In this document: piece after piece, positions 32,477-39,545 of the stretch
Numbering within the stretch: the first letter of the stretch is position 1
Layout of the letters: each line of letters begins with the position of its first letter
Assembly (NCBI GenBank): GCA_025362235.1
Contig: JANYGZ010000024.1
Location: 1 to 39,545, forward strand
Source: Ferruginibacter sp.
Lineage (GTDB): Bacteria > Bacteroidota > Bacteroidia > Chitinophagales > Chitinophagaceae
Length of the DNA stretch: 39,545 bases
Direction: 5' to 3'
The notes under the pieces: model-generated
Told to the model about the DNA's origin: nothing
The model's database searches: none
What the model saw: the letters and a program-made list of their open reading frames with translations, nothing else
Made by a program: the position numbers and the translations under genes

Positions 32477-32647
32477 AATGTTGTTTTCAGCCATTAATTT
32501 TAATGGTGGCACAAAACTACTTTACCATAACATGCAAAAGTAAACAAGTCGTTAATGATGATTATTTTAATACCACTAAAAATAGAACTAATGAATGCTT
32601 CAATTTAATTCAAAGTATTTAGTACTTTCATCATCTTAAAAACCACT

Positions 32648-33607
32648 ATGTCATTTATTGTTGAAACTAAAACCGAAAATGGTTTTGATAAGGTAGTATT
32701 GAAAGATACAGCTACGGAAACATTTGTTGAAATTATTCCGGCCTGCGGGGCTATTTTACATGCTTTTGGTGTTTTGCATAATGGCCATTTTATAAATGTA
32801 ATTGAACAGTATGCGGATGCGGATGATTTTGCTTTGAATGTAGCATCAAAGGGTTTTAAAAGCTGCAAACTATCGCCTTTTGCCTGCCGGTTAAAAAATG
32901 CAACCTATCATTTTGGCGAAATGCAATATACCGTTACTAAATTTTTAATGGGAGAAAGTGCAATACACGGTTTATTGTATGATTCGGTGTTTACGGTAAA
33001 ACAGCAGGAAGTAAATGATGCAAAGGCCAGTGTAGTATTGGCTTTTGCTTATAAAGGTACCGAAGCAGGATATCCTTTTTATTTTGACTGTAATATAACA
33101 TACACTTTAGAAAAAGAAAATACCCTTCACATTAGTACCGGCATTATCAACAAAGATGAAGGATTGATTCCCATGCAGGATGGCTGGCACCCATATTTTA
33201 CACTCGGTGGAAAAATAGATGATCTGCAATTGGAATTTCAAAGCAAAGAAAAAATAATTTTTGACGATGGACTGGTACCTACTGGTGAAAAAGTTCCATA
33301 CCATGAATTTGATTCTTTACAAAAACTTGGGGATACATTTTTGGATAATTGTTTTTCATTGAACTTTGCAGAGTGTCAGCCATTGTGTGTTTTAAGAAAC
33401 CCGCTACAACAATTGCAACTGGAAATTTATCCTGACAAAACCTATCCCTTCTTGCAAATTTATACACCGTCCCATCGAAACAGTATTGCAATAGAAAATT
33501 TAAGCGCCATCCCGGATGCCTTTAATAATGGAATAGGTTTAATAACTTTGGCTCCTGGAACAAATACAACTTTTACCACCACCTATAAAATAACTTCCTT
33601 AAATTAA
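32648..33607 (+). CDS. Aldose 1-epimerase (mutarotase) family
   Basis: This 319-residue protein has the galactose-mutarotase-like beta-sandwich. The catalytic His is in DGWHPYFTLGG (about residue 180), and a Glu lies in the IAIENLSAIPDAFNNG segment near the C-terminus. It interconverts alpha and beta anomers of galactose or glucose, supplying galactokinase with the alpha form. galK starts 3 bases after its stop codon, so the two are one operon. The sequence is closer to the GalM-like, less conserved aldose epimerase group than to E. coli GalM, so I give no symbol. The 168-base upstream region after the IS contains no clear promoter. Confidence 0.85.
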   Translation: MSFIVETKTENGFDKVVLKDTATETFVEIIPACGAILHAFGVLHNGHFINVIEQYADADDFALNVASKGFKSCKLSPFACRLKNATYHFGEMQYTVTKFLMGESAIHGLLYDSVFTVKQQEVNDAKASVVLAFAYKGTEAGYPFYFDCNITYTLEKENTLHISTGIINKDEGLIPMQDGWHPYFTLGGKIDDLQLEFQSKEKIIFDDGLVPTGEKVPYHEFDSLQKLGDTFLDNCFSLNFAECQPLCVLRNPLQQLQLEIYPDKTYPFLQIYTPSHRNSIAIENLSAIPDAFNNGIGLITLAPGTNTTFTTTYKITSLN

Positions 33608-33610
33608 CTG

Positions 33611-34774
33611 ATGAATTCAACTGCTGATGCTGTTTTAAAAAGCTTTACCGAAAGTTTTTCATCTCAACCAAAAATATACTTTTCACCTGGCCGCATAAAT
33701 TTAATTGGTGAGCATGTAGATTACAATGATGGTTTTGTAATGCCTGCCGCCATTAACAAAGGCGTATATTATGCCATTGCAGAAAACGAAAGCAATGAAA
33801 TTCATTTTCACGCAATGGATTTTAATGAATGGCTTTCTGTTGGTATTAGTCATTTTAAAAGAATGAACGGTTGGAAAAACTACGTGCTAAGTGTAATAAA
33901 TGAATTTTTATTATTGGGTTGTAAAATAAGAGGTTTTAATTGTGTATTTGCAGGTGATATTCCCCGTGGTTCAGGAATGAGTTCATCAGCCGCGGTAGAG
34001 GGCGGGCTGGCTTTTGCATTAAATGAAATATTGCATACTGGATTAAACAGGGTAGAGCTTGCATTGCTTTGTCAAAGAGCAGAGCATAATTTCCCCAATG
34101 TAAATTGTGGTATAATGGACCAGTTTGCCAATATGATGGGAAAGCAGGAGCAGGTTTTGTTGTTGGATTGCAGGAGTATGCAACATCAATATCTTCCTTT
34201 GCACATGAAGGGCCATAAAATTGTTTTACTCAACTCTAATGTTCAACATACATTGGTATCCGGAGAATATAATATTCGCAGACAACGTTGCGAAGAAGGA
34301 CTAAGCATATTAAAAAGCCGGTTAAACATTCAGTCTTTTAGAGACATAACAAGAGTAGAAGATTTACAGGTTTACAAGAGCAATATGCCTGAGAAAGTAT
34401 ATAATTGTTGCCTGTATGTAATTGAAGAAATTGCCCGAGCCAAAAAAGCTGCAGTGCATTTGCAAGAAGACAATTTAATTGCTTTTGGAAAATTGATGAA
34501 TGCAACACATGAAGGGCTAAGTAAGTTATACGAAGTAAGTTGTAAAGAATTGGATTTTTTAGTTACCCTGGCCGGCAAAAATAGTAATGTAATTGGCTCA
34601 AGGCTTATGGGCGGTGGTTTTGGTGGCTGTACCATTAATCTAGTAGCAGTCGAAGGAATTGATCAATTTATTAAAGAAACCAGCAAGGCATATCAGCAAC
34701 ATTTTAATATCATTCCTGAAGCCTATATTGTTGAAACTGCAGATGGCACCAAAGAGATAACGATTACACCTTAA
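33611..34774 (+). CDS. galK: Galactokinase
   Basis: GalK phosphorylates alpha-D-galactose at C1, the first committed Leloir step. All GHMP-kinase motifs are present in the 387 residues: the galactokinase signature GRINLIGEHVDYNDG (about residues 25-39), the ATP-binding PRGSGMSSSAAVE (about 118-130), the base region NCGIMDQFANMMG, and the C-terminal GGGFGGCTINL. Length is normal. It is cotranscribed with the epimerase. Its last 11 bases overlap the convergent NagX-like gene. No galT or galE is in the window. Confidence 0.95.
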   Translation: MNSTADAVLKSFTESFSSQPKIYFSPGRINLIGEHVDYNDGFVMPAAINKGVYYAIAENESNEIHFHAMDFNEWLSVGISHFKRMNGWKNYVLSVINEFLLLGCKIRGFNCVFAGDIPRGSGMSSSAAVEGGLAFALNEILHTGLNRVELALLCQRAEHNFPNVNCGIMDQFANMMGKQEQVLLLDCRSMQHQYLPLHMKGHKIVLLNSNVQHTLVSGEYNIRRQRCEEGLSILKSRLNIQSFRDITRVEDLQVYKSNMPEKVYNCCLYVIEEIARAKKAAVHLQEDNLIAFGKLMNATHEGLSKLYEVSCKELDFLVTLAGKNSNVIGSRLMGGGFGGCTINLVAVEGIDQFIKETSKAYQQHFNIIPEAYIVETADGTKEITITP

Positions 34775-35942
34775 TGTAAATTTTTCTTTTATCCAGTATC
34801 CACGCAAAAAACCACATCATTGAAATAAAACAAAGCGCATAAATAAGCGATCCAAATCTTGGTTCTGCCGGTAAAATAGGTTTACATATATTTTCATAAA
34901 ACCAATTAAAGGGAGTTAAATAAATTGGTTTTCCTTCTGCATCCAAACCTCCGGGTATTCTTACTAAAGCCAATAACCTGGGAAAAACGCCGCTTAGTAC
35001 AAAAATGAACAATGCATTTTTGCCAAACACATCAAAAAAGTGGCTCCACCTGCCTTTCCAGCTTTTAAACTCAATCACATAAATCATTACCCCTAAAATA
35101 AGCAATGCCAGCCCTGTAGTATAAACGGCATAACTGCTTGTCCATATTTTTTTGTTAATCGGGAAAACCATATCCCAGCAATACCCTGTAAATATTAAAA
35201 CACAGCCGGCAACAAACAACCCGTTTATCATTTCAGCAGTTTTTCCTTTTTGGATAATATAACTGCCGGCAAGGTACCCAAAGATAACCTGTACAATAGC
35301 AGCAGGAATGCTCATCAATCCTTCAGGGTCAAATGATAGTCCTTCCCCTTTATAGATATGTGCTTCTCCCACCATTGCAAGATCTATTTTTGTTCCAAAC
35401 CAACCCGCCAGGCTATAAGGGTCTATCGGATTGGCCAACACACAAATAAACCAATAGGACAATAATAAAAATGCACTTATTACAAAAGCACCACGCTGTT
35501 TAAAATAATGTGCAATTACGGATGCAAAAAAATAACAAAGCGCAACGCGTTGCAATACACCAAATATGCGTACACCTGAAGCCTTTCCCTCTCCATTTAT
35601 AAAGGTCCACGGCTTAGCTGTTAATACATCGTTTTGCCATTTAATAAAGGGAGACCAATTTAAAAACAACCCAATCAACAAAATCAATACAGTTCGTTTT
35701 ATGATTTTTTTCCAGAAAATATTTTCTCCGGCTGCTTCCAGCTTTGGTAATACAAAAGCCATTGCATTACCTACAGCAAATAAAAAAAAAGGAAACACCA
35801 AATCAGTTGGTGTAAGGCCATGCCATGGAGCATGTTCCAGCGGAGTGTAAATATGATCCCAGCTACCGGGATTATTAACCAATATCATCAGTGCTACGGT
35901 AGCACCACGAAATACATCCAATGAATAGAAGCGCTGGTTCAT
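34764..35942 (-). CDS. NagX-like/DUF5009 membrane acyltransferase
   Basis: The ATG at 35942 gives 392 residues with about ten membrane segments. The start RFYSLDVFRGATVALMILVN and the following PFFLFAVGNAMAF are typical of the heparan-alpha-glucosaminide N-acetyltransferase-like (NagX, DUF5009) family. A catalytic-type His lies in HAPWHGLTPTDLVFPFF. Relatives are implicated in acetylation of amino sugars across the membrane, often beside N-acetylglucosamine catabolism. Here the neighbours are galactokinase (convergent, 11-base overlap) and an ABC-F gene. Substrate and function remain unproven. Confidence 0.8.
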   Translation of the reverse strand: MNQRFYSLDVFRGATVALMILVNNPGSWDHIYTPLEHAPWHGLTPTDLVFPFFLFAVGNAMAFVLPKLEAAGENIFWKKIIKRTVLILLIGLFLNWSPFIKWQNDVLTAKPWTFINGEGKASGVRIFGVLQRVALCYFFASVIAHYFKQRGAFVISAFLLLSYWFICVLANPIDPYSLAGWFGTKIDLAMVGEAHIYKGEGLSFDPEGLMSIPAAIVQVIFGYLAGSYIIQKGKTAEMINGLFVAGCVLIFTGYCWDMVFPINKKIWTSSYAVYTTGLALLILGVMIYVIEFKSWKGRWSHFFDVFGKNALFIFVLSGVFPRLLALVRIPGGLDAEGKPIYLTPFNWFYENICKPILPAEPRFGSLIYALCFISMMWFFAWILDKRKIYIKV

Positions 35943-35982
35943 AGCAGGCAATTTTAATTTATTACACTAATTGTAAAAGCAG

Positions 35983-36049
35983 ATTACACGAATTATAAAT
36001 TATACGATGGCATTTATCAATTAGAGTAATTAGTAATAATTCGTGTAAT
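35983..36049. repeat. Perfect 14-base inverted repeat of the ACACGAATT family
   Basis: ATTACACGAATTAT (35983-35996) and ATAATTCGTGTAAT (36036-36049) are exact complements separated by 39 bases. They fill most of the spacer between the ABC-F and NagX-like genes and could fold in the readthrough transcript. The unit is shared with 25948-25979. Confidence 0.7.
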
Positions 36050-36065
36050 AAAAAATGATCAACAA

Positions 36066-37958
36066 TTAAATTTTCTCACTCAATTCAAGCCACCTCATTT
36101 CTTTTTCATCTAATAATTTTACAATAGTGCCAATACGCTCTGCAGCCTTTTGTAATTCATCAAATCCCGGGTTGCCTTCATTCATCTTCATTTCCAATGT
36201 GGCTTTTTCTTTTTGAAGTTCCGGCATTTCTTTATCTAACAGGTCTAATTCTCTTTTCTCTTTAAATGAAAGCCCCCTCCTAATCTCCCCCAAGGTGGGA
36301 GGAATAATAGCTTCAGGCTTTTGAGGCTGATTCATAATTTGCCTTTCATCAGTTAAACTTCCGTTCGCAATAGCTTCCCTGTATTGCGAGTAGTTTCCGG
36401 GATAATCCCTGATTACGGCATTACCTTCAAATGCAAATAAATGATCCACCATCCTGTCCATAAAATAACGGTCATGGCTAACAATAAGAATACAGCCGGG
36501 GTACTCCATTAAAAATTCTTCCAAAGTCCTCAACGTTTGCAAATCAAGATCATTGGTTGGTTCATCCAGCACTAAAAAATTAGGGTTTAAAAACAATACG
36601 CTCATTAAATGCAATCTGCGTTTTTCGCCACCACTTAATTTGCTTAATGGTGTAAATTGCTGTTCTGCAGAAAAACCGAATTTTTCCATAAACTGGCTGG
36701 CGCTTATCTTGGTTCCGTCATTTAATGGAAAAAATTCAGCCATTGATTTTACATATTCAATAGCTCTTTTATCTTCTTTATACACCAAACCATCCTGGCT
36801 AAAATTTCCAAACACTACAGTATCTCCATGATTTATTTTGCCGCTATCAGGTTTTTCCAACTGCAGTGCTATTTTTAAAAAGGTAGATTTGCCAACACCG
36901 TTTTTGCCCACTACTCCAATACGTTCCCCCCTTTTAAAAGTATAATCAAAGCCCTTCATAATTTGAAGATTGCCATAGCTTTTGTGCACCTTTATCAGTT
37001 CTAAAATTTTACCTCCCAACCGGGTCATCTTTACCTGCAGGCTAACTTCTTCTACATCTTTTTTTAATTTCACCCTGTCTTCCACTTCTGTAAATGCATC
37101 CTGCCGGCTTTTACTTTTGGTGGTACGGGCTTTGGGCTGCTTGCGCATCCATTCCAGTTCTTTTCTAAAAATATTTTTATCCTTCTGCAATTCACTTTGC
37201 TGCACTTCCAGCCGCAGGCTTTTTTGCTCTAAAAAATTATCATAATCACCTTTATAAACATATACTTTCTCTTCATCTATTTCAATAATTTCATTACACA
37301 CAGCATCTAAAAAATAGCGGTCGTGCGTAACCATCAGTAAGGTAACTTTTGCTGCTGCAAGATAATCCTCCAGCCACTCAATCATTTCCACATCAAGGTG
37401 ATTGGTTGGTTCATCTAAAATTAGCAGGCAACGCCCTTCATGGAGATCAGCTTCAATTAATGCCTGTGCCAGGGCTACTCTTTTCTTTTGTCCACCACTT
37501 AAATTACCCACTTTTTCATTAAGGTGATGAAGATTAAGTTTACCGAGTATTTGCTTTAGATCACTTTCAAAACTCCAGGCATTCAGGTCATCGAGCTTGG
37601 CCATTAATTCACCTAATTTATCAATATCTTCCAGGCCTTCTTCCAAAAACTGCTCGTATTCCTTTACCACTTTTACTACCGGGTTGTCCAGGCGCAACAC
37701 ATTATCCCAAATAGTTTTGTTACCATCAAAATCATTGTCCTGTTGTAACATTACCACTTTTATATCTTTATGTACCCACACTGTTCCGCTATCGGGTGTA
37801 TCGAGGCCGGTAATAATTTTTAAAAGAGTGCTTTTACCACTGCCATTACGGGCAACCAAAGCAATTTTATCTCCTTCCTCTACATTTAAAGTGATATTCT
37901 TAAAAAGGGTCCTTATCCCGAAAGATTTACTGATATTTTCTATTGAAGCATAATGCAT
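36066..37958 (-). CDS. ABC-F family ATPase (Uup-like)
   Basis: This 630-residue protein has two ABC ATPase domains and no membrane segments. Domain 1 has Walker A ARNGSGKST (the first Gly replaced by Ala), signature LSGGQKKR and Walker B LLILDEPTNHLD. Domain 2 has GKNGVGKST, LSGGEKRR and FLVLDEPTNDLD. A Lys/Glu/Arg-rich linker (about residues 245-310) joins them. A C-terminal coiled coil (about 560-630) with a conserved leucine pattern matches the Uup-type DNA-binding tail. ABC-F proteins act on ribosomes; Uup is also linked to DNA branch migration and transposon excision. A short C/G-rich palindromic repeat (36270-36302) is inserted in frame just before the coiled coil (residues ~552-563). 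Confidence 0.9.
   Translation of the reverse strand: MHYASIENISKSFGIRTLFKNITLNVEEGDKIALVARNGSGKSTLLKIITGLDTPDSGTVWVHKDIKVVMLQQDNDFDGNKTIWDNVLRLDNPVVKVVKEYEQFLEEGLEDIDKLGELMAKLDDLNAWSFESDLKQILGKLNLHHLNEKVGNLSGGQKKRVALAQALIEADLHEGRCLLILDEPTNHLDVEMIEWLEDYLAAAKVTLLMVTHDRYFLDAVCNEIIEIDEEKVYVYKGDYDNFLEQKSLRLEVQQSELQKDKNIFRKELEWMRKQPKARTTKSKSRQDAFTEVEDRVKLKKDVEEVSLQVKMTRLGGKILELIKVHKSYGNLQIMKGFDYTFKRGERIGVVGKNGVGKSTFLKIALQLEKPDSGKINHGDTVVFGNFSQDGLVYKEDKRAIEYVKSMAEFFPLNDGTKISASQFMEKFGFSAEQQFTPLSKLSGGEKRRLHLMSVLFLNPNFLVLDEPTNDLDLQTLRTLEEFLMEYPGCILIVSHDRYFMDRMVDHLFAFEGNAVIRDYPGNYSQYREAIANGSLTDERQIMNQPQKPEAIIPPTLGEIRRGLSFKEKRELDLLDKEMPELQKEKATLEMKMNEGNPGFDELQKAAERIGTIVKLLDEKEMRWLELSEKI
36270..36302. repeat. 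In-frame C/G-rich palindromic repeat in the ABC-F gene
   Basis: GCCCCCTCCTAATCTCCCCC, a short AA loop and GGTGGGAGG make an imperfect palindrome of the acs/purH family. On the gene's strand it encodes PPTLGEIRRGLS, at the junction between the second ATPase domain and the C-terminal coiled coil. Confidence 0.75.
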
Positions 37959-38086
37959 GGCGGCAAAGGTAACGGAGGAATTACTAATTCAGCTATTCAC
38001 ATAAATAATGTGTTTATCGTTTCACAAATATTGTAAATGTTAAACCTATATATATAAATTGACATAAATATTTTAAAACAATTTTA

Positions 38087-39256
38087 TTACAAATAGAATT
38101 TGCTTAACAGATCCTGATATTGTTTTATAATGATGGGTAAGTCAAAAAAATTTGCTCTTGCTATACCGGCTTCAGTGTATTGAATGCGTAATGCTTCATC
38201 ATCCATCATTATTAACATGGCGTTTGCTAATGCTTCTGCATCATTTACTGGCACAAGCAATCCGTAATCGCTTTTTTCAACTCCATTGGTTTGATTATTC
38301 TGTAAAAAAGTGCCGGATAATAATTCCCTTGGGCCTGTAGGACAATCAGTACTAATAACAGGTGTACCACATGCAAGTGCCTCTAATAACGCATTAGGGA
38401 AACCTTCAGCATCGGATGTTAATAAATGACATTGCGACCTGGCAACATATTTTACTACGTTTTGGCGGTACCCTAAAAAAACTATTTTATCGCTGATATC
38501 AAATTTTTTTGCCTGAGCTTTTATATATTCCTCTTGCGGACCCTGGCCTATTAATAAAACTTTAAAGTTCCGGTGTTTGATTTTGGCTACTGCCGCCAGT
38601 ACCAATACGTGGTTCTTTCCTCTTTCAATTCTTGCCACATGCGAAAAGGTAAAATTATCAAAAGCAAAATCTTCAACGGGTTCGCACATATCTTTTTGCT
38701 GTACTGCGATATTAACCGGATTGTGGATTACAGTAAACTCATTTGTAAGTTGAAAGTTTTTTGTAAGATCATTTTTAATTCCGGTAGAATTGGGAACTAT
38801 AACATTTGCAAACGGGTATAAGTTTTTTACTAAAAATCTACCTGCTTTACCCGCAAAAGTAGCCGGGTCATAGGCTGAAGAAGTATGCGATCTTTCGCTG
38901 ATTAAAATAATACCTTCCCATTTTAATATGCGTAAAAAACAATTGATATAATTAGACCTGTTTAAAGCAGAAAAACATATCTGAATATCATTTTTCTGTA
39001 AATATTTTTTTAAACGCCAGGTAAGTACCGGAATTTTCAAGATGTCTTTCGCCCTTTTTCTTATTGCGAGGTTAGAGTTGTCGATTATTTTGATAGTAAT
39101 ATCATTCACTGGTAATTCAAACTCGATGGTATTATTCAGCAATATCAGGTGAATGTAAAATTCTTTATAAAACGAATTGATGAGTTGTGCTACAACTTTT
39201 TCGGCTCCAGCCACTTCTAAAGCATTTATTAAAATGGCTAGTTTCTTTTTTTGCAT
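38087..39256 (-). CDS. GT4-family glycosyltransferase
   Basis: The 389-residue protein has the GT-B fold of GT4 enzymes. The N-terminal Rossmann half starts ILINALEVAGAEKVVAQLINSF, with the glycine-rich acceptor loop. The C-terminal donor half has FSHVARIERGKNH, KVLLIGQGP, IVFLGYRQNV, TSDAEGFPNALLEALACGTPVI and a TDCPTGPRELL segment with the EX7E-type donor-binding site. It is cytoplasmic or membrane-associated and probably builds a surface polysaccharide or lipopolysaccharide; sugar and acceptor are not predictable. It is upstream of, and codirectional with, the ABC-F gene (128-base gap). The sequence beyond its start is AT-rich. Confidence 0.85.
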   Translation of the reverse strand: MQKKKLAILINALEVAGAEKVVAQLINSFYKEFYIHLILLNNTIEFELPVNDITIKIIDNSNLAIRKRAKDILKIPVLTWRLKKYLQKNDIQICFSALNRSNYINCFLRILKWEGIILISERSHTSSAYDPATFAGKAGRFLVKNLYPFANVIVPNSTGIKNDLTKNFQLTNEFTVIHNPVNIAVQQKDMCEPVEDFAFDNFTFSHVARIERGKNHVLVLAAVAKIKHRNFKVLLIGQGPQEEYIKAQAKKFDISDKIVFLGYRQNVVKYVARSQCHLLTSDAEGFPNALLEALACGTPVISTDCPTGPRELLSGTFLQNNQTNGVEKSDYGLLVPVNDAEALANAMLIMMDDEALRIQYTEAGIARANFFDLPIIIKQYQDLLSKFYL

Positions 39257-39435
39257 TATTTAGATAATAATTTTTTATAAAATTAATAAAAGAGGTGTAT
39301 TAATATTTCAATTAATAGCTTCTTCTATTAAACGATACATTTTAGGGTAAATAATTTTTACTAAAAAACTAATTTTCTTATAGTTTTTATACATTGTAAA
39401 AATCATAAAACGTTTGGGGTTTTTAAAAATATTTA

Positions 39436-39545
39436 ATGAACGTGCACAAGGGCACCGTCTCCAAGTGGATGCGCGACTTCGAGGCGCGCGGCCTCGTGCG
39501 GCGGCAACGTTCGGGCCACTGTAAATCGGTTGCCCCGCTTCGCGC
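39436..39545 (+). CDS. Partial winged-helix-like fragment in abruptly GC-rich, probably foreign DNA
   Basis: From ATG 39436 a 36-codon frame runs off the end of the window. Its peptide (HKGTVSKWMRDFEARGLV, then RRQRSGHCKSVAPL) looks like the recognition helix and wing of a MarR-like winged-helix regulator. Codons are strongly GC-biased, unlike all other genes here. The last ~104 bases are about 68% GC by my count, against very AT-rich DNA just before them. The start may be an accident of the junction. An assembly chimera at a contig edge is the simplest explanation; a recent transfer is possible. Confidence 0.5.
   Translation, partial: MNVHKGTVSKWMRDFEARGLVRRQRSGHCKSVAPLR

Noticed and set aside
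1..39545. tRNA or rRNA genes
   Set aside because: I found no T-loop/acceptor pattern or rRNA-like segment by eye in the spacers. A covariance search was not possible here.

Overview
The window is AT-rich bacterial DNA from a member of the Bacteroidota, most likely Chitinophagia/Chitinophagaceae. The evidence is the gene families themselves: a ComEC without its beta-lactamase domain, a GH3/serine beta-lactamase fusion, a sigma/anti-sigma/outer-membrane-barrel operon, tandem OmpA domains with a thrombospondin-3-like linker, and DUF7033-type polysaccharide deacetylase. Several families of short palindromic or tandem repeats are also scattered through genes and spacers. The taxonomic call is inference; there is no rRNA in the window.

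Layout. 1-518 holds no convincing gene. 519-6591 (+) carries comEC, a secreted tandem-OmpA protein, purH and a DMT-family permease. 6601-11294 (-) carries a polysaccharide deacetylase, two tandem paralogous secreted proteins, a sialidase-like lipoprotein and a DinB-family protein. 11688-12104 (+) is a small secreted protein. 12536-16489 (-) carries a small membrane protein, lutB, a DUF433/DUF5615 toxin-antitoxin-like pair and kbl. 16822-20422 (+) carries a small exported peptide, an ECF sigma factor, its presumed anti-sigma factor, an outer-membrane barrel and an L,D-transpeptidase; 20527-21168 is an orphan membrane gene between inverted repeats. 21247-28935 (-) carries a QueA-like enzyme, an alpha/beta hydrolase, acetyl-CoA synthetase and a GH3/beta-lactamase protein. 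29011-34774 (+) carries a frameshifted Uma2 gene, mutL, a decayed IS5-family element and a galM-galK operon. 34764-39256 (-) carries a NagX-like acyltransferase, an ABC-F ATPase and a GT4 glycosyltransferase. The last ~105 bases are abruptly GC-rich (about 68% by my count) and look foreign or chimeric.

Function. Most genes are housekeeping: purine synthesis, acetate activation, mismatch repair, galactose catabolism, threonine/glycine metabolism, tRNA queuosine. Several others concern the cell envelope and peptidoglycan recycling.

The most unusual signal is a set of in-frame insertions of palindromic repeat DNA inside conserved protein genes. The clearest case is the acetyl-CoA synthetase. 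It carries a ~168-residue insertion encoding a DUF559 (Vsr/PD-(D/E)XK-like) nuclease domain, bordered on both sides by C-rich/G-rich palindromes. The same palindrome family occurs alone, also in frame, elsewhere in acs, in purH and in the ABC-F gene. This suggests a mobile, ORF-preserving element with nuclease-bearing and short forms; the mobility and any link between nuclease and repeats are inference.
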